DNA from: Druceiella hillmani
Taxonomy: Eukaryota > Arthropoda > Insecta > Lepidoptera > Hepialidae
Assembly (NCBI GenBank): GCA_039881145.1
Contig: JAYKKI010000038.1
Span: forward strand, 4,444,501 to 4,508,500
Direction of reading: 5' to 3'
DNA length: 64,000 bases
In this document: positions 60,915-64,000 of the stretch, one piece after another
Position numbering within the stretch: position 1 is the first letter of the stretch
How the letters are laid out: every line of letters starts with the position of its first letter
Notes under the pieces: model-generated
The model's input: only the letters and a program-made list of their open reading frames with translations
What the model was told of the DNA's origin: nothing
The model's database searches: none
Program-made: the position numbers and the translations under genes

Positions 60915-61795
60915 TTCACAAACCGGAAACTGCAAATTATTTACTTTTGATAAGTAAAGGTAAAATTATTAAAAGTACATGTACTAAAATTCTTTGAATG
61001 TATTATCTTCTTTTCCCGTGTATAATTTATTTCATCATATTATGAATAATAATTTATAATATAATTATTACTGAAAATGAAATGTCACAAATTAAAATAA
61101 GCAAGAGAGAATTAATGATTTTTTAAGGAAAAAGTAGTTATGAACAGAATAAAGCTAGATTGGAAAGCTATTTATCAATAAATGTTTTCATACCCATTTC
61201 ACATAATTTAGCTCAATATATAAGTAGTGAATTAGGAAACTTAACTAAGCAAAACTTTTGTAATGGTACACATTAAAAATAGACCCAGTTGTTGTTGACT
61301 TTGTGTAACTATGACCTTAACTGAGCTGCCTTACAGCTTTACATGAAAGCGATTCTCAATAAAGTTTTCATTTACTCTTACAGATGATAAATGAATTAGA
61401 GGATGAAACTTTGTAAGGATGAATTGTTTTACAGTGCGTGCGTTTTTCACACAAATACTTGAAAGAAGGACTTATGCAAACTGGAAACCACAAATTACTT
61501 TATTGTAATAGATTAGAGACAAAGATACAATTTTAAATTTTATACATACTAAAATGCTTTCGAAGGAATACTTTCCTTCTGTATGTAAAAAGCCATATTA
61601 CAGTCGGTAACAATTCATAATATAATTATTACTGGCAATGAGATACCATAATTAAAAAAAATAATAGAGAATAAATTATTCTCTATTGTTTTTTTAGTAA
61701 TATAGACATAAAATGAAATCAGAATGAATAGCTATTTAATAATAATATATTTAAGCCCATTTCACATAAATAATTCAGCTCTCACACAAGTAGCA
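60915..61795 (+). repeat. old tandem duplication, about 560-bp period
   Basis: Segment 60,915-61,225 recurs diverged at 61,473-61,795. Shared anchors are CAAAC(C/T)GGAAAC with CAAATTA, AATT(T/C)ATAATATAATTATT, and CCCATTTCACATAA. Spacing between anchors stays at 556-562 bases. Divergence is high, so it is much older than the 373-bp duplication. Confidence 0.6.
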
Positions 61796-62577
61796 AATTA
61801 ACATATTATCGTAGTAATTAACAGGTTTCTAAATGAATTTAAATGAGTGAAAAAATCTATGAATAATTAAAGAAGTTTTCTTTTTAATTTTAAAATAATA
61901 TATTATTCAGTAAAAATGCGCTTGAAACTTAAAATTTGCAGCTTGCGAAAAATTTACACAGATGTCTGTATTATTGTTAGGTATATAAAGGGAAATTATA
62001 TTTAATGCGTAGTAACAATGTCAAAACATATTGAAAATTTTGCTTAGTAATGAATTTATAATTAACATATACTGAATTATTTCTTTACTTATTTGAATAA
62101 TTTAATTAGGTTTTTTTTGAAGTTGCTAGAAGTGTTTTTGATTACCTATATATAAAATATTATAATTTTTACATATGTCATCATACCAATCTCAGTAGAT
62201 GAATAATGACTTGTTCTGGTATTTTTAAGATAATATTATGTAATTTAGTGAGTATATGACATATTCTGTCCATAACTTGTTAAAAAAACTTAATAAATTT
62301 AATTGCTTTCAAACAAATTTAAAACAATGTCTGAAATTGTTTCTAAATATTATAGTTTATTTTTACAATATGTACGTAGTGGGTATAATTTGTGATTTGC
62401 AGAAAACCAGTTATTTCTTGCAACTTTATGCCACATTAGCACTACCAATAATTGTGGTCGTGGTAGGGATCACCGCTTACGAGCATGATAATATGACGGT
62501 CCCAGGTCGGTCAATCTGGTCGCTGGTCTCGATACAATATTATAACTGAGTAAGCAGGACCTACATTATATTCAAGA
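61796..62577. other. AT-rich DNA leading into the piggyBac relic
   Basis: From about 62,430 the sequence becomes less A/T-biased and may be the N-terminal tail of the transposase, but no motif is readable before 62,578. Confidence 0.4.
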
Positions 62578-63790
62578 AGAAATTTTAAACAATTTGTATT
62601 AGCAGCATGGAAGCTGTTTATTGACGAACTAATATTGAGACACATTAAAAAATGCGCAAAAGAAGAAGCTAATAAGCAGCTACGACATGATAATTGGGTA
62701 CTCACTTTAGAACAACTGGAAGATTTTATTGCTGCTTGCTATGCTCATGGTACCCTACGGTGCCAAAAACATCCCAATAAATAAATTATGGAGTGAAACA
62801 TGGGGAATGAACTTTTATCAAAAACTATGCTATGTGATAGTTTCAAGAATATCTCGAAGTATATTCGATTTGACATAAGATCTGAACGAAGTTTACGACT
62901 TCAGACGAGAATAAATTTGCCTTGATGTCTTTGTTTGGAAAAAAATTCATTCAAAAGTGTGTATGTTGTTATAAATTTATATAAAGAAGAAGAAGAGAAT
63001 ATTACTGTTGACAAATAATTTTTTTCTACAAAAATAAGATGCAAGTTTCCTCAGTATATTGCACATGAGCCTAATAAGTTTGGGATAAAATTTTAGCTTT
63101 GTGTCGATGTGGACTCCAAACATATGAACTATCGCGACTCCAAATATGTGTTGTTGGTACAACGAACAGGGCCTGATGAGCAACTTATGCCCAGTCAGTT
63201 CGCTTGAATTTGTTTAAAACAAAGGTATTGAAATCTCATAGATGCACACTTACAATATATAAAGGAAAATGGGATAAGAAAGTTTTATTGCTAAGTACAT
63301 TTTATTGCTAAGTACAAGAAAATATTGAAATTGATTCAAATCACCCTAAAAAAAGCCAGAGACCGTAACTTTTTACAATGCTACTAAGTGTAGAGTAAAT
63401 ATGGCAGATCACATGGCAAAGAAATAGTGTCAAAGCAGCATGTTGAAGGTGGCCTGTACAAGTATTCTTCAATATTTTAGAATTAGCAGGAATCAATTCT
63501 TATATTTTATATAAGAAATTGACAGGTATAAACATAAAGAGGACATAATTTATTAATGGATTTACTGAGTGAACTCAGCAAAACCACCGAAACAGAAGAT
63601 GAATTTTTTTCTGAACCTTTATATCTAGAAACTATGTCTTCAACTTCTTGATCTTCATTACCAAGTATCTAGGAGAATCAAAAAGACGGGAATGTATTTG
63701 TAAAAAGCCTCCTCCTAAAAGTTGTAAAAAGCCACTTTCTGGTTCTTGTACTGTAAATAAAATTTGGAAATGCATAAATTGTACTTCAAT
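62578..63790 (+). pseudogene. piggyBac-like (PGBD4-type) transposase relic (copy 4)
   Basis: The best-preserved piggyBac copy. N-terminal: KQFVLAAWKLFIDELILRHI, EEANKQLRHDNWVLTLEQLE and DFIAACYAHGT; after a slip, NIPINKLWSETWGMNFYQ. Catalytic: ENITVDKXFFSTKIRCKFPQ (first Asp kept), YIAHEPNKFGIKF, a TAG where the family has Trp, then LCVDVDSKHM (second Asp kept). The DNYFTS block with the third Asp is not visible, apparently deleted around 63,200-63,400. The C-terminal part resumes with RWPVQVFFNILELAGINSYI and LYKKLTG. It ends in a Cys-rich tail (CICKKPPPKSCKKP, then KCINC) as in the family's zinc-binding C-terminus. At least three frame changes and the TAG make it a pseudogene. Confidence 0.8.
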
Positions 63791-64000
63791 ATTACAATGT
63801 AATTTCATGATAATTATTTTCAGTTCAATGTTTTATTAAATTCTTGTAACTTAATACCATAAATAAATATCACACATGCAGTCACTTGACCGGCTTCTGT
63901 CTAGTGTTAAACCAATTACAAAATGTATTTATGACATTATTTTATGTTAATATTATTTATGTATGTATTATAATAGAGTATTATAATCTTTGTGCTTGAG
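63791..64000. other. AT-rich DNA at the window end
   Basis: No gene or repeat recognised. Confidence 0.5.

Overview
This is an AT-rich, gene-poor stretch of an animal nuclear genome, most likely an insect. The evidence is the mix of mobile elements: several Jockey-clade LINEs with CCHC knuckles of the insect type, RTE-like and other LINE fragments, four piggyBac-like transposase relics, two hAT elements, a mariner relic and a large Helitron. Long (TA)n/(TG)n microsatellites separate them. There is no operon, rRNA, tRNA or CRISPR array. Every recognisable transposase or polymerase gene carries stops, frameshifts or catalytic-site losses, so I see no element able to move on its own.

Layout. 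0-6 kb: a mariner pseudogene, a G+C-richer foldback element, and a small intact terminal exon on the minus strand encoding a ten-cysteine TIL protease-inhibitor domain. That exon is the best candidate for host gene sequence here. 6-10 kb: a piggyBac fragment, a palindromic microsatellite and a 31-bp-stem hairpin. 10.6-13 kb: a badly decayed Jockey element. 14.5-19.7 kb: a ZMYM1-like hAT transposase relic whose 3' part was split by a near full-length Jockey (about 15.47-19.60 kb, with oligo(A) and a putative 11-bp target duplication).

20.4-28.8 kb is a three-layer nest. A Jockey reverse-transcriptase fragment was split by a minus-strand hAT (20,549-28,643, 8-bp duplication and CAGGG/CCCTA ends visible). 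That hAT was in turn split by a 5.7-kb Helitron (21,568-27,280) with a TC start, a 3' hairpin and a CTAA|T end. The Helitron carries Rep/helicase coding remains and two to three tandem copies of its own 5' terminus.

28.8-31.2 kb: an RTE-like pseudogene with two perfect snap-back inverted repeats, then another Jockey tail. 32-39 kb: a possible Mutator-like scrap, two minus-strand LINE fragments of one type and a piggyBac fragment. 39-53 kb: almost featureless AT-rich DNA, with a possible solo LTR around 43.6 kb and one dispersed repeat family. 53-55 kb: a minus-strand piggyBac relic split by a LINE tail. 56-57.5 kb: a fifth Jockey. 57.8 kb: an ABC-transporter-C-like exon or pseudogene fragment. 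58.6-61.8 kb: local tandem duplications. 62.6-63.8 kb: a fourth piggyBac-like relic.

The genes do not form a pathway. They record successive insertions into insertions. All family assignments are by eye from translated motifs; no database search was run.
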